Assembly: GCA_045430305.1 (NCBI GenBank) | Contig: JAILXW010000002.1 | Span: 310,001-374,000 of the forward strand | From: Agarilytica sp045430305 | GTDB lineage: Bacteria > Pseudomonadota > Gammaproteobacteria > Pseudomonadales > Cellvibrionaceae | DNA length: 64,000 nucleotides | Direction: 5' to 3' | Shown here: piece by piece, positions 45,455 through 54,280 of the stretch | Numbering within the stretch: the stretch's first letter is position 1 | Layout: each line of letters starts with the position of its first letter | The notes under the pieces: generated by a model | The model's input: only the letters and a program-made list of their open reading frames with translations | Databases searched by the model: none | Told to the model about the DNA's origin: nothing | Translations under genes and position numbers: made by a program

Positions 45455-46042
45455 GTGAAAGATTTGCTAAGTTTTTACTGGAAGCTATTTCGTAAACCCT
45501 CGGTACATTTGAGTTTGGGGTTTTTGACTATGGGCGGTTTCATTGCGGGTATTATTTTCTGGGGTGGCTTTAACACCGCGCTAGAAGTGACCAACACAGA
45601 AGCCTTTTGTATCTCATGTCATGAAATGGAAGACAATGTCTATCAAGAAATGCAAAGTACCATTCACTTTACCAACCGCTCGGGTGTGCGTGCGACCTGC
45701 CCTGATTGTCATGTGCCGCATGATTGGACGAATAAGATTGCTCGCAAAATGCAGGCGTCGAAAGAAGTGTGGGGGAAAATATTTGGCACAATTAATACCA
45801 GAGAGAAATTCGAAAACCACCGCCTAGAATTGGCGAAGCATGAGTGGGCACGCTTCAAAGCAAATGATTCTTTGGAATGCCGCAATTGCCACAACTTTGA
45901 CTACATGGATTTTACATCGCAAAGTGCTCGCGCAAGTGTGCAGCACAGTACTGCCTTAGCAAAAGGTGAAAAAACCTGTATCGATTGTCATAAAGGGATT
46001 GCGCACAATCTACCCGATATGTCAGGTGTTGAAGGCTGGTAG
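45455..46042 (+). CDS. napC: Membrane-anchored tetraheme quinol dehydrogenase NapC
   Basis: A 195-aa NapC/NirT-family cytochrome. One membrane helix (LGFLTMGGFIAGIIFWGGF) anchors four haem c motifs: CISCH near 52, CPDCH near 82, CRNCH near 142 and CIDCH near 176. It oxidises quinol and feeds NapB. The start is GTG 45455 behind a GGGA site. The last gene of napEDABC; no napF, napG or napH is present, so quinol entry is through NapC only. Confidence 0.95.
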   Translation: MKDLLSFYWKLFRKPSVHLSLGFLTMGGFIAGIIFWGGFNTALEVTNTEAFCISCHEMEDNVYQEMQSTIHFTNRSGVRATCPDCHVPHDWTNKIARKMQASKEVWGKIFGTINTREKFENHRLELAKHEWARFKANDSLECRNCHNFDYMDFTSQSARASVQHSTALAKGEKTCIDCHKGIAHNLPDMSGVEGW

Positions 46043-46135
46043 TGTTTTCGTTTGGTAGTCCACCCGGCCCCTAGCTGATTGTGAAACTGCGAAGGGGCTA
46101 GTATTCTTGCGCCTTTTCGTTGGGCGGGTTGCGCA

Positions 46136-47524
46136 TTGAGTACGACAGTACAGATTCAAAATTCTTGGAAGCTATGGTTTGGGCTATTTGCAGCTCTTGC
46201 CGTATATAGCCTCGCGTTTCATCAGGCTTCCCTCAGCCAATCAGCGGCAATCGTTGCCGCCATAACAACCCTATGTGCGTGCTGGTGGGTATTGGAAGCC
46301 ATTCCAATACCCGCAACTTCTCTCATTCCATTAGCGCTACTCCCTCTGTTTGGAATTCTTACACCTAGTCAGGTGGCAGAAGCTTATGGCAACCCTTTGA
46401 TTTTGTTGCTGATGGCGGGTTGTATGTTATCCAAAGCGATGGAAAAAAGCGGAGCCCATCGGCATGTGGCGCTTACCATGGTGCACGCTTTTGGTGGTGG
46501 AACCCAGCGTGGGGTGGTGCTCGGGTTTATGGCAGCTGCGGCGTCATTGAGTATGTGGATCTCGAATACCGCGACGACCTTAATGTTGCTGCCAGTGGCA
46601 TTAGCAGTAATTTCTTCCACTCAAAACAAAAATCTCGCGGTACCACTTCTGTTAGGGATTTGTTATTCGGCGAGTATTGGCGGTATGGGTACACCCATAG
46701 GTACGCCTCCGAACTTAATTTTGATGCGTGTGTATGAAGAAAACACTGGTAATAGCATTGGATTTTTACAGTGGATGCTGTGGGCTGTGCCTGTTGTAAT
46801 TGTGTTTGTGCCGATCGCAGGTCTATGGCTAACGCGTGGTCTTTCTATTCCTTGTGATTTTCAATTGCCAGAAAAAGAAGCGTGGAATACGGAGCAAAAG
46901 CGCGTGATGTGGGTGTTTGCCATAACCGCTTTGGTTTGGGTTACGCGATCAGAACCGTTTGGCGGTTGGAAAAACTTATTAGATTTACCCGCGGCTAACG
47001 ATGCGAGTGTTGCAATTCTGGCCGTTGTGGCCATGTTCTTGATTCCCAATGGCAAAGGGGAAAAATTACTAGATTGGCAGGGGGCGGTGAAAATCCCTTG
47101 GGGTATGTTGATTTTATTTAGTGGTGGCATTGCCTTAGCAAAAGCGTTTGTTGCAAGTGGCTTGGCAGACTTTCTCGCTAGTGGTATCGCTGGGCTTGCA
47201 ACGCTACCTGTATTCTTAATGGTGCTGTTTATTTGTTTAGGCGTAACCTTCTTAACAGAAGTTACAAGCAATACCGCGAGTACTAGTTTGTTAATGCCTG
47301 TTTTAGCTGTAGCAGCACTGGCATCGAATACAGATCCGTTATTAATGATGTTGCCTGCGGCGCTGAGTGCTAGTTGCGCGTTTATGTTGCCGGTGGCCAC
47401 CGCGCCGAATGCGATAGTGTATGGCAGTGAAAAAGTTTCTATTCTTACAATGGTAAAAAAAGGGGTGTTACTAAATTTTGTTGGTGCGGCTCTGATAACG
47501 TTGATTTTAACTTTTACGTATTAA
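46136..47524 (+). CDS. DASS/SLC13-family sodium:anion symporter
   Basis: A 462-aa transporter with the two SNT hairpin signatures of the divalent anion:sodium symporter family: SNTATTLMLLP in the first half and SNTASTSLLMP in the second, and GTPIGTPPN between them. It normally carries C4-dicarboxylates, citrate or sulfate with Na+. The start is probably TTG 46136. It follows the nap operon by 93 bases on the same strand, without a clear terminator between, and may share its transcript; import of an organic acid to serve as electron donor would fit, as an inference. Confidence 0.9.
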   Translation: MSTTVQIQNSWKLWFGLFAALAVYSLAFHQASLSQSAAIVAAITTLCACWWVLEAIPIPATSLIPLALLPLFGILTPSQVAEAYGNPLILLLMAGCMLSKAMEKSGAHRHVALTMVHAFGGGTQRGVVLGFMAAAASLSMWISNTATTLMLLPVALAVISSTQNKNLAVPLLLGICYSASIGGMGTPIGTPPNLILMRVYEENTGNSIGFLQWMLWAVPVVIVFVPIAGLWLTRGLSIPCDFQLPEKEAWNTEQKRVMWVFAITALVWVTRSEPFGGWKNLLDLPAANDASVAILAVVAMFLIPNGKGEKLLDWQGAVKIPWGMLILFSGGIALAKAFVASGLADFLASGIAGLATLPVFLMVLFICLGVTFLTEVTSNTASTSLLMPVLAVAALASNTDPLLMMLPAALSASCAFMLPVATAPNAIVYGSEKVSILTMVKKGVLLNFVGAALITLILTFTY

Positions 47525-47530
47525 TCAAAT

Positions 47531-47731
47531 TTAGCTTTGTTTTTGTGCTAATAAACCGCTATAGAGTGAAACGCAATACGGTACTACGTAGGTTGCGAAT
47601 AATTTAGTCCAATCGAGAGTATTCATCTCTCCGAGATACATTTTATCGCCGTAATTAATGCACGCGAGAATGCTTCCAACGATCAAGGCAATTTTTATCG
47701 CGCGAATTTGGATGCTTCGCGTATTAGACAT
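47531..47731 (-). CDS. nrtS: Small nitrate/nitrite transporter NrtS-like protein
   Basis: A 66-aa protein with two membrane segments. The segments ALIVGSILACINYGD-type and TYVVPYCVSLYSG match the NrtS family, for which nitrate/nitrite transport has been shown in cyanobacteria. The position a few bases from the end of a nitrate reductase-linked cluster supports the call. Its start codon overlaps the smpB stop codon by one base, so its translation is probably coupled to SmpB synthesis, an unusual partner. Confidence 0.72.
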   Translation of the reverse strand: MSNTRSIQIRAIKIALIVGSILACINYGDKMYLGEMNTLDWTKLFATYVVPYCVSLYSGLLAQKQS

Positions 47732-48216
47732 TACTTATTGTGTTCCCGCATCGTACGTTGTTTTTGCATGCTCCAATCGCGTTCTTTTTCGGTTTGGCGT
47801 TTGTCATGCATCTGCTTCCCTTTTGCTAAACACACCTCGCATTTCACCAAGTGGTTTTTCCAATATAACGCCGTTGCAACGAGGGTATAGCCTTTTTGTT
47901 CGCCCGATTCTTGAAGTTTGGTGATTTGTTTTTCGTGCATCAATAATTTGCGTTTGCGATTTGGCTCGGTAACAAAGTGGGTAGAGGCTTCAGGCATGGG
48001 TTGAATTTGGCAGCCGAGTAGCCAGGCCTCGCCATTGTGAATGTCGACGTAACTGTCGGTTAATTGGCCGCGACCTGCACGCAGCGCCTTCACTTCCCAG
48101 CCAGCGAGTTGTAACCCCGCCTCGATTTTCTCCTCTAGAAAGTAGTCTCGGCGCGCTTTCTTGTTCTGGGCGATGGTATTGCTACCCGGTTTTTTCTTTT
48201 TCTTTGAGTTGCTCAT
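47731..48216 (-). CDS. smpB: SsrA-binding protein SmpB
   Basis: A 161-aa RNA-binding protein that delivers tmRNA to stalled ribosomes. The core begins IAQNKKARRDYFLEE, has the EVKALRAGRGQLTDSYV segment and the basic C-terminal tail (KGKQMHDKR...) that enters the mRNA channel. ssrA lies 6 kb further in the same direction. The rat genes lie on the other side, as in many gammaproteobacteria. Confidence 0.97.
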   Translation of the reverse strand: MSNSKKKKKPGSNTIAQNKKARRDYFLEEKIEAGLQLAGWEVKALRAGRGQLTDSYVDIHNGEAWLLGCQIQPMPEASTHFVTEPNRKRKLLMHEKQITKLQESGEQKGYTLVATALYWKNHLVKCEVCLAKGKQMHDKRQTEKERDWSMQKQRTMREHNK

Positions 48217-48380
48217 AACGGCGCATTATAGGTGGGAGCAGGCATGATCACCACCAATAAGCACATGAAAATAAGGTGAGAGGGATAAGAGGGCCAAAAT
48301 AGCGCAAAGCGGGTTAAAGATGAGATGCCACGGCTAGTTGGGTACAATGCCAAAAAAAGAGAAATGCATTAGGGTGAAAT

Positions 48381-49745
48381 ATGTCTGACAAACAGAGCAT
48401 GCATGGAGTTTGGTCGAGTCGCTGGACCTTTATCTTGGCAGCCACGGGTTCTGCGGTTGGTTTGGGGAATATTTGGAAATTTCCTTATATCGCTGGTGAA
48501 AATGGTGGCGGCGCCTTTGTGCTGGTTTATCTGGTGTGCATTGGGCTTATCGGAATCCCGATTATGATGGCGGAAGTGCTCATCGGTCGAAGGGGCCGCA
48601 TGAGCCCAATCAATTCCATGAAATTTGTCACTGAAGAGGCTGGGCTACATGGCGCATGGACCGGAATCGGTTGGATGGGTGTGCTCGCAGGCCTCATGAT
48701 AATGGCTTTTTATAGTGTTGTTGCCGGTTGGGCGTTACACCATGTTTTTGCGTCTGCCAGCGGCGCATTTACAGGAATCGATGGAGCAGCAGCAGGTGCG
48801 CGCTTTGGGGAGTTCTTGCGAAATACAGAAGCCCTCATTGCTTGGCATACAGTATTTGCGTTAATGACTTTAGTGGTTGTTGCGGCTGGCGTTACCCGCG
48901 GTTTGGCAATGGTTGCACGCGTGCTCATGCCGTTCCTGTTTGTTGCTTTGGTTGTGTTGCTCTTGTACGGCATCTTTAAGGGGGCTTTTGCTCAGGGTTT
49001 TGCTTTTCTCTTTGAGTTTAAATTCGACAAACTTTCATGGGACGGTGTACTGGTTGCTCTGGGGCATGCCTTTTTTACTTTGAGTTTGGGGATGGGCGCC
49101 ATTATGGCATATGGGGCATATATGCCCGCCCATGCAAATGTCGCAAAAACGATTGTGACCGTTGGGGTGCTTGATACGCTCGTCGCTCTAATTGCAGGTC
49201 TAGCTATTTTTCCAATAGTATTTGCCACTCCAGGTTTAGAGCCCGGCGCTGGCCCAGGCCTTATGTTTGTGAGTTTACCAGTGGCCTTTGGCAATATGCC
49301 ATTCGGCCTACTCTTCGGCACCTTGTTTTTTGTGTTGGTTGCTGTTGCAGCATGGAGTTCCGCAGTGTCATTGATTGAGCCAGGCGTGGCTTGGTTAATA
49401 GAAAAGAAAAATGTGAACCGTACTATTGCAACAAGCATACTTACTTTTATTGCATGGCTGGGTGGAATGGCGTGTATATTTTCTAACAACTGGTTGGAAG
49501 ACAAAGAAAATAAATGGCAAGTATTTGAAGTGCTAGACGCGCTAACCTCCCAAGTGATGTTGCCTTTAGGCGGCTTATTTATAGCGATTTTTGTCGCTTG
49601 GTTTATGACTAAAGAGGTCGTGGCAAAAGAAATGGATGCAGAAGGGCATCCGCTGTTTGATATTTGGATTGCCGTGTTACGTTGGTTATCGCCTACTCTG
49701 GTTGCGGTTGTCATGGTGGTCACAATTTACAAGACGTTTACTTAG
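48381..49745 (+). CDS. NSS-family sodium-dependent transporter (SNF/SLC6)
   Basis: A 454-aa symporter of the neurotransmitter:sodium family. The N-terminal signature ATGSAVGLGNIWKFPYIAGENGGGAF holds the sodium and substrate sites, with about 11-12 membrane helices following. Bacterial members carry amino acids such as tryptophan, tyrosine, leucine or alanine, but the substrate is not predictable here. It sits between smpB and ratA, which are often neighbours, so it looks like a later insertion into that block. Confidence 0.93.
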   Translation: MSDKQSMHGVWSSRWTFILAATGSAVGLGNIWKFPYIAGENGGGAFVLVYLVCIGLIGIPIMMAEVLIGRRGRMSPINSMKFVTEEAGLHGAWTGIGWMGVLAGLMIMAFYSVVAGWALHHVFASASGAFTGIDGAAAGARFGEFLRNTEALIAWHTVFALMTLVVVAAGVTRGLAMVARVLMPFLFVALVVLLLYGIFKGAFAQGFAFLFEFKFDKLSWDGVLVALGHAFFTLSLGMGAIMAYGAYMPAHANVAKTIVTVGVLDTLVALIAGLAIFPIVFATPGLEPGAGPGLMFVSLPVAFGNMPFGLLFGTLFFVLVAVAAWSSAVSLIEPGVAWLIEKKNVNRTIATSILTFIAWLGGMACIFSNNWLEDKENKWQVFEVLDALTSQVMLPLGGLFIAIFVAWFMTKEVVAKEMDAEGHPLFDIWIAVLRWLSPTLVAVVMVVTIYKTFT

Positions 49746-49765
49746 TAAAAAGAGAATCAATATTT

Positions 49766-50194
49766 TTGAAACGTATTGAGCGCAGTGCAATTGTTCCGTA
49801 TTCCTGTCAGAAAATGTATGACTTGGTGACTGATGTAGTTCGCTACCCGGAATTTTTACCGGGTTGTGCGTCTAGTGTTTTGTATGAAAAAAGCGAGACG
49901 TCGATGCGAGCACGTTTGAATTTAAGCAAAGCCGGCGTTAAGCAGTCTTTCGAAACGCGCAACACAATGAAGCCGCCGGAACAAATTCAGCTAGAGCTTT
50001 CTGAAGGGCCGTTCAAGGCGCTCAAAGGTGAATGGAATTTTACTGCGCTATCAGACGACGCGTGTAAAATCGTGTTTTGGTTAGAGTTTGAGTTTTCCAA
50101 TTTTATTTTAAATAAAACACTAGGCAAAATGTTCGAGATGGTTGCGTCAGAGCAAGTTGACGCCATGGTAAAACGCGCAAAACAAATTTACTAA
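49766..50194 (+). CDS. ratA: START/Coq10-like protein RatA
   Basis: A 142-aa protein of the polyketide cyclase/START-like fold. It begins KRIERSAIVPYSCQKMYDLV and contains DVVRYPEFLPGC, the RatA/Coq10 signature. E. coli RatA was described as a toxin that blocks ribosome subunit joining, while homologues bind ubiquinone; both roles are debated. TTG 49766 with an AGAGAA site is the best start; an upstream frame extension overlaps the transporter gene. ratB follows 33 bases later. Confidence 0.9.
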   Translation: MKRIERSAIVPYSCQKMYDLVTDVVRYPEFLPGCASSVLYEKSETSMRARLNLSKAGVKQSFETRNTMKPPEQIQLELSEGPFKALKGEWNFTALSDDACKIVFWLEFEFSNFILNKTLGKMFEMVASEQVDAMVKRAKQIY

Positions 50195-50227
50195 ACATAA
50201 ATACATTAAGAAATACGCAGATAAAAT

Positions 50228-50545
50228 ATGACGGATATAGAATCGATTCCTGTTGAGGTTGCCTATGCGCTACCGGATAAGCAAAAAATTATTGAGTTGT
50301 TAGTTGAGCCAGGTACTACAGCTTATGTCGCCGTTTGCCGCTCTAAAATTACTGATTATTTCCCTGGTTTAGATATAGAAAACACTAAGATGGGGTTGTT
50401 TGGTCAGGCACTCGGTAGCAAAGGGTTAAAGCCGCCAAAAGAGCATGTGCTTCAAGCGGGTGATCGCGTTGAAATATACCGACCTCTGATTGCCGATCCA
50501 AAAGAGGCCCGAAAGAAGCGCGCCCAAAAAAAAGAAGCAAAATAA
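50228..50545 (+). CDS. ratB: RnfH-family protein RatB
   Basis: A 105-aa ubiquitin-like small protein of the RnfH/RatB (UPF0125) family: VEVAYALPDKQKIIELLVE at the start, and RVEIYRPLIADPKEARKKRA near the end. It normally pairs with ratA and lies near smpB. The function is not established; it has been proposed as a partner of RatA or of the Rnf complex. Confidence 0.93.
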   Translation: MTDIESIPVEVAYALPDKQKIIELLVEPGTTAYVAVCRSKITDYFPGLDIENTKMGLFGQALGSKGLKPPKEHVLQAGDRVEIYRPLIADPKEARKKRAQKKEAK

Positions 50546-50929
50546 ATTCACCCTTCGCCTGGCGTGGGTTTCATCTTAATTGCTGCACTGCGTCTCGGCA
50601 CTCTTTGGGCTTAGATATAGCCTTTTCCCCGCCTTAGTTTCGAACATTTCTTCCCGACTTTTCAATCACATAGCGCCACGTCGCTGACTTCTCGTTCAAA
50701 AAGAGATTGCAGCTTTTGGTCTGCACCTGTGTGCACGTGCACTAGATTTTCCCTCCCTTAAAAAATCAACATATGTTGAAAAATAAGTTGACATACGCGC
50801 TGCCGGTTGAATAGCATAATTTCAACGGGTGTTGAAATTATGTGGCGGTCACCTCCCGTTTGCCGTCGACCACAAGACAATAACGCATAAAAACCGCGCG
50901 AAAGCGCACACATGGGGAAGGGTATCAAT
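50546..50929 (+). promoter_or_regulatory. TonB receptor promoter flanked by two copies of a palindromic operator
   Basis: This 384-base gap contains TCAACATATGTTGA (50766-50779) and TCAACGGGTGTTGA (50822-50835), both TCAAC-N4-GTTGA, with centres 56 bases apart. Between them lie TTGACA (50788-50793) and TAGCAT (50812-50817), 18 bases apart. The second palindrome would cover the transcript start, the first lies just upstream of the -35 element. This is the layout of a repressor working through two sites; TetR or LacI family are possible, but no regulator gene is next to it. Confidence 0.65.
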
Positions 50930-53194
50930 ATGCATCATTCAGGTTTAAAAAAGTCTACCTTGTTGGCAGTGATGATTTCTTTAATCACTGCCAACACCAC
51001 TCAGGCGCAAGAAGAATCCCGTGGGCCAGTACTTGAAGAAGTGATTGTCACCGCGCAAAAGCGTTCGCAAAATTTGCAAGAAGTACCCGTTTCGGTGACA
51101 GCACTTAGCGGTGACATGTTGGAACAATCTGGTATTACCAATATTGCCGAAGTTGAACGTGTTTCACCGAATACAACGTTACGCCCGAGCCGCGCGACAA
51201 ACACGACGTTAACCGCCTACATTCGAGGTATCGGCCAAAACGACCCACTTTGGGGGTTTGAGCCAGGTGTGGGTATGTACATCGATGATATCTACATTGC
51301 GCGCCCACAAGGCGCGATGGTGGATCTCTATGATTTGGAGCGCATTGAGGTTTTGCGTGGGCCGCAAGGCACGTTGTATGGAAAAAATACCATTGGTGGA
51401 GCGATTAAATACGTAACAAAAAAAATGTCCGGTGAAGCAGAAGGCAAAGTAAAGGTCGGGCTTGGTTCCTACAACCAACGCGACCTCGTGGTTTCTGGTC
51501 AACTGCCGATAGTCGCAGACAGCTTGTACATCGGTGCCGCGATCGCTTCGTTTAACCGCGATGGCTTCGGAGAAAATAAATTTGATGGTAAAGACAATTA
51601 CAACAAAGATGTATTCGCCGGGCGGGTGAGTCTTGAATGGACACCTGTAGAATCATTATTTCTACGTTTGGCGGCCGACAACGCGGAAGACAACAGCAAT
51701 GCGAAACAAGGTACGCGCCTAGTGACAAGCCTAAACACGGGCGAAGACCCTCATGATCCATTTGACTCAAATTCTGGTTTAAATTACGACTCAGAAGTAA
51801 AAAATTCTGGTCAAAGTTTGACGGTAGACTGGTCTATCACTGATTCGATATCGTTAAAATCTATTACCGCTTTCCGAGAGGGTTCTACCGATAGCCCGAT
51901 TGATTTTGATGGCACACCTCGAAATGCCTTTGATGCACCGGTACGTTATGAAGACGATCAAACGACGCAAGAGCTTCAACTTACCTACACAGGTGATCGC
52001 GTAAAATTCGTTGGCGGCCTTTATTACTACAGTGGAAATGCCGAAGGTGCATTTGATGTTATTGCGGGTCGGTTTGATTTGGGTGATTTAGATTTTACCG
52101 CGCCCGGTGAAGTTCCAGGCGAAGAAGCATTGCCGACATTTACCGCAGCAACCGCGGGTTCTGCAGAAACTAGCAGCCAAGCGGTATATTTTCATTCTAC
52201 CTTTGACGTGACTAATAGTGTGTCATTCACGCTAGGTGCACGTTATACACAAGATGAAAAGTCTGCTGATGTTTACAAGGCTAACTTGTTAACGATTGGA
52301 GGTTCATCTGAGTTTGATGGGGAAGATGTGGCAACTCTTGAAGTGAAGTCAGATTTTGAAGATGAAGACAGCTGGAATCAATTGAGCCCAAAACTTGGCG
52401 TGGATTGGAAATTTAGTGACGCAAGTATGTTGTACTACAGCTATTCGGAAGGCTTTAAATCGGGCGGTATTAATATGCGTGCAGACGTTGCAGGCTCTCC
52501 TACCGGCTTTTCACAAGTGTTTGACCCGGAAGAAGCAAAGGCTCATGAAATTGGCATTAAAACCGAATTGCTTGATGGCCGTATGCGCGTTAACGCCGCC
52601 TACTTTAAAACGGATTACACCAGTGTTCAGCAAACCACTAATCGCCTTATAGGGACGGCTTTTATCCCTTTTGTGATTACGGATAATGAACAAGAAATTC
52701 AGGGTATCGAACTAGAGGCCAGTACTCAGCTTACGAACCAACTCAATATGGTATTTAACGTCGGTTGGTTAGATGCGGAGTGGACGAAGTTCACCGACTT
52801 TGACAACGCGGGCAACCCGTTTGACGCTTCAGACATCTATGTCGTATCCAATACGCCTGAGTTTTCTGGGTTACTAGGGTTTAATTATGACCTAGATCTA
52901 GCGGAAACGGGCAGCATAGTCGTCGGAGTTAATGTAAGTTACACCGACGAAATCGCACCAGAAATCATTGAAGAAGCACCCATCAATGCCGATACCTACA
53001 CACTCTATGGTGCCAGCGTGTCTTGGTATTCTGCTGATGAAAAATGGAATGTGGCCCTGCACGGTAAAAACTTAACTGACGAAAAGTATTTGGTTGCTGG
53101 TTACAATTTCCCTAGTTTCTTAGGGGAAGACAGTATTACAGGTTTTTATGGGGATCCACGAACGATCACTTTAAATGCCAGTTATCAGTTTTAA
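50930..53194 (+). CDS. TonB-dependent outer-membrane receptor
   Basis: A 754-aa receptor. The signal peptide ends NTTQAQ; the TonB-box/plug start is EEVIVTAQKRSQNLQEVPVS, and the plug contains YIRGIGQND and ERIEVLRGPQGTLYGKN. The remaining ~580 residues are the 22-strand barrel, ending in ...NASYQF with terminal Phe. This plug variant is common in Cellvibrionales/Sphingomonad-type receptors for carbohydrates, aromatics or other non-siderophore ligands; the true ligand is unknown. ATG 50930 has a strong GGGGAAGGG site. It has its own promoter and terminator. Confidence 0.93.
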   Translation: MHHSGLKKSTLLAVMISLITANTTQAQEESRGPVLEEVIVTAQKRSQNLQEVPVSVTALSGDMLEQSGITNIAEVERVSPNTTLRPSRATNTTLTAYIRGIGQNDPLWGFEPGVGMYIDDIYIARPQGAMVDLYDLERIEVLRGPQGTLYGKNTIGGAIKYVTKKMSGEAEGKVKVGLGSYNQRDLVVSGQLPIVADSLYIGAAIASFNRDGFGENKFDGKDNYNKDVFAGRVSLEWTPVESLFLRLAADNAEDNSNAKQGTRLVTSLNTGEDPHDPFDSNSGLNYDSEVKNSGQSLTVDWSITDSISLKSITAFREGSTDSPIDFDGTPRNAFDAPVRYEDDQTTQELQLTYTGDRVKFVGGLYYYSGNAEGAFDVIAGRFDLGDLDFTAPGEVPGEEALPTFTAATAGSAETSSQAVYFHSTFDVTNSVSFTLGARYTQDEKSADVYKANLLTIGGSSEFDGEDVATLEVKSDFEDEDSWNQLSPKLGVDWKFSDASMLYYSYSEGFKSGGINMRADVAGSPTGFSQVFDPEEAKAHEIGIKTELLDGRMRVNAAYFKTDYTSVQQTTNRLIGTAFIPFVITDNEQEIQGIELEASTQLTNQLNMVFNVGWLDAEWTKFTDFDNAGNPFDASDIYVVSNTPEFSGLLGFNYDLDLAETGSIVVGVNVSYTDEIAPEIIEEAPINADTYTLYGASVSWYSADEKWNVALHGKNLTDEKYLVAGYNFPSFLGEDSITGFYGDPRTITLNASYQF

Positions 53195-53264
53195 GCGGAT
53201 GGTTTAATTTTAAGGAGAATCAAAGAAACCCACTTTAAAAACCGGTGGTTTATCCTACTCGTTC

Positions 53265-53291
53265 GGGGCAGTTTACTGCCCCCTTTTTTTT
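53265..53291 (+). terminator. Intrinsic terminator of the TonB receptor gene
   Basis: A GC-rich 7-bp stem GGGGCAG / CTGCCCC with a TTTA loop runs into eight T. It lies 70 bases after the receptor stop codon and 18 bases before the convergent bamE stop. Confidence 0.9.
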
Positions 53292-53309
53292 GCATAATTA
53301 TAAATAGAA

Positions 53310-53711
53310 CTAAAATTTAGCTTCTTCACTTTTACGGGTAGTATCTAAAGCATCTTTCTTTTCTTGTTCTTGTTGTTCTGCGTTGAGTATGTAATCGCCT
53401 TCCCAGCGGGCCAGGGAGTCATTTTCAAAGAAAACTGTGAAGTGATTGTTATCGATGATTTTGTCGCCGCGTTTAACGCTGTAGTAGTAGTCCCAGCGGT
53501 CTAGGTTGAAGGTGTCTTCTACCATGGGCGTGCCGAGAACAAACTTCACCTGCCGCTTGCTCATACCGACTTCCAGTTGATCCACCATCTTTTGTTCGAT
53601 GTAGTTGCCTTGTTGAACGGCGATTCGGTATACCCCTGGAAACTTTAGGGATGAACACGCGCTTATCGACAAAATAAGCAAAATAGCACTGATCTTTGAA
53701 ATGAATTGCAT
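53310..53711 (-). CDS. bamE: Outer-membrane protein assembly factor BamE
   Basis: A 133-aa lipoprotein of the SmpA/OmlA domain. The lipobox SISAC ends the signal peptide at Cys19; the body has QLEVGMSKRQVKFVLGTP and DRWDYYYSV, conserved in BamE. It is an accessory subunit of the outer-membrane barrel assembly machine. It is divergent from fur, as in Pseudomonas, where the gene is called omlA. Confidence 0.95.
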   Translation of the reverse strand: MQFISKISAILLILSISACSSLKFPGVYRIAVQQGNYIEQKMVDQLEVGMSKRQVKFVLGTPMVEDTFNLDRWDYYYSVKRGDKIIDNNHFTVFFENDSLARWEGDYILNAEQQEQEKKDALDTTRKSEEAKF

Positions 53712-53792
53712 GATTGGGGTATCCGGAAACGGCTAGGGCGTGGATAATACCGACCTGTTAAGCATCTGAGAACCCCTGGAGACTCCCGCGGA

Positions 53793-54200
53793 ATGGCGAT
53801 AGAAAATCAAGAACTTAAAAAAGCCGGTCTTAAAGTGACATTGCCTAGGGTTAAGATCCTTCAAATCTTAGAAAATTCCGATCAACGTCATCTAAGTGCG
53901 GAAGACGTTTACAAGGCCCTTTTGGAAGCTGGCGAAGATGTGGGCTTGGCTACGGTTTATCGCGTTTTAACGCAATTTGAAGACGCAGGCTTGGTGGCTC
54001 GTCACAACTTTGACGGTGGCCACTCTGTCTTTGAGCTAGATCGTGGCGAGCACCACGACCACATGGTGTGTATCGAAACCGGCAACGTTATCGAGTTTCA
54101 CGATGAGCAAATCGAACAGTTACAGGAAGCTATCGCTGAAAAGCACGGTTATGAAATTACTGGGCATAACCTTGTTTTGTACGTAAAACCAAAGAAATAA
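53793..54200 (+). CDS. fur: Ferric uptake regulator Fur
   Basis: A 135-aa metal-sensing repressor. The helix-turn-helix DNA-binding half (HLSAEDVYKALLEAGEDVGLATVYRVL) is followed by the HHDHMVC metal site. The usual second cysteine of the CxxC pair is a threonine (CIETG), as in Pseudomonas-type Fur, so the structural zinc site is absent. It should control iron uptake genes. Confidence 0.97.
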   Translation: MAIENQELKKAGLKVTLPRVKILQILENSDQRHLSAEDVYKALLEAGEDVGLATVYRVLTQFEDAGLVARHNFDGGHSVFELDRGEHHDHMVCIETGNVIEFHDEQIEQLQEAIAEKHGYEITGHNLVLYVKPKK

Positions 54201-54280
54201 CCAGCAATAGCGCCAAATTCAAAAAAAGAGGCCCTGAGCAGAAGTTGTGGTCTCGCCTTACTTGCAGGCCGCCCCAAGAG

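Noticed and set aside
49664..49765. Upstream extension of ratA into the transporter gene
   Set aside because: The added residues are the transporter's sequence read in another frame and do not match the RatA family; TTG 49766 fits better.
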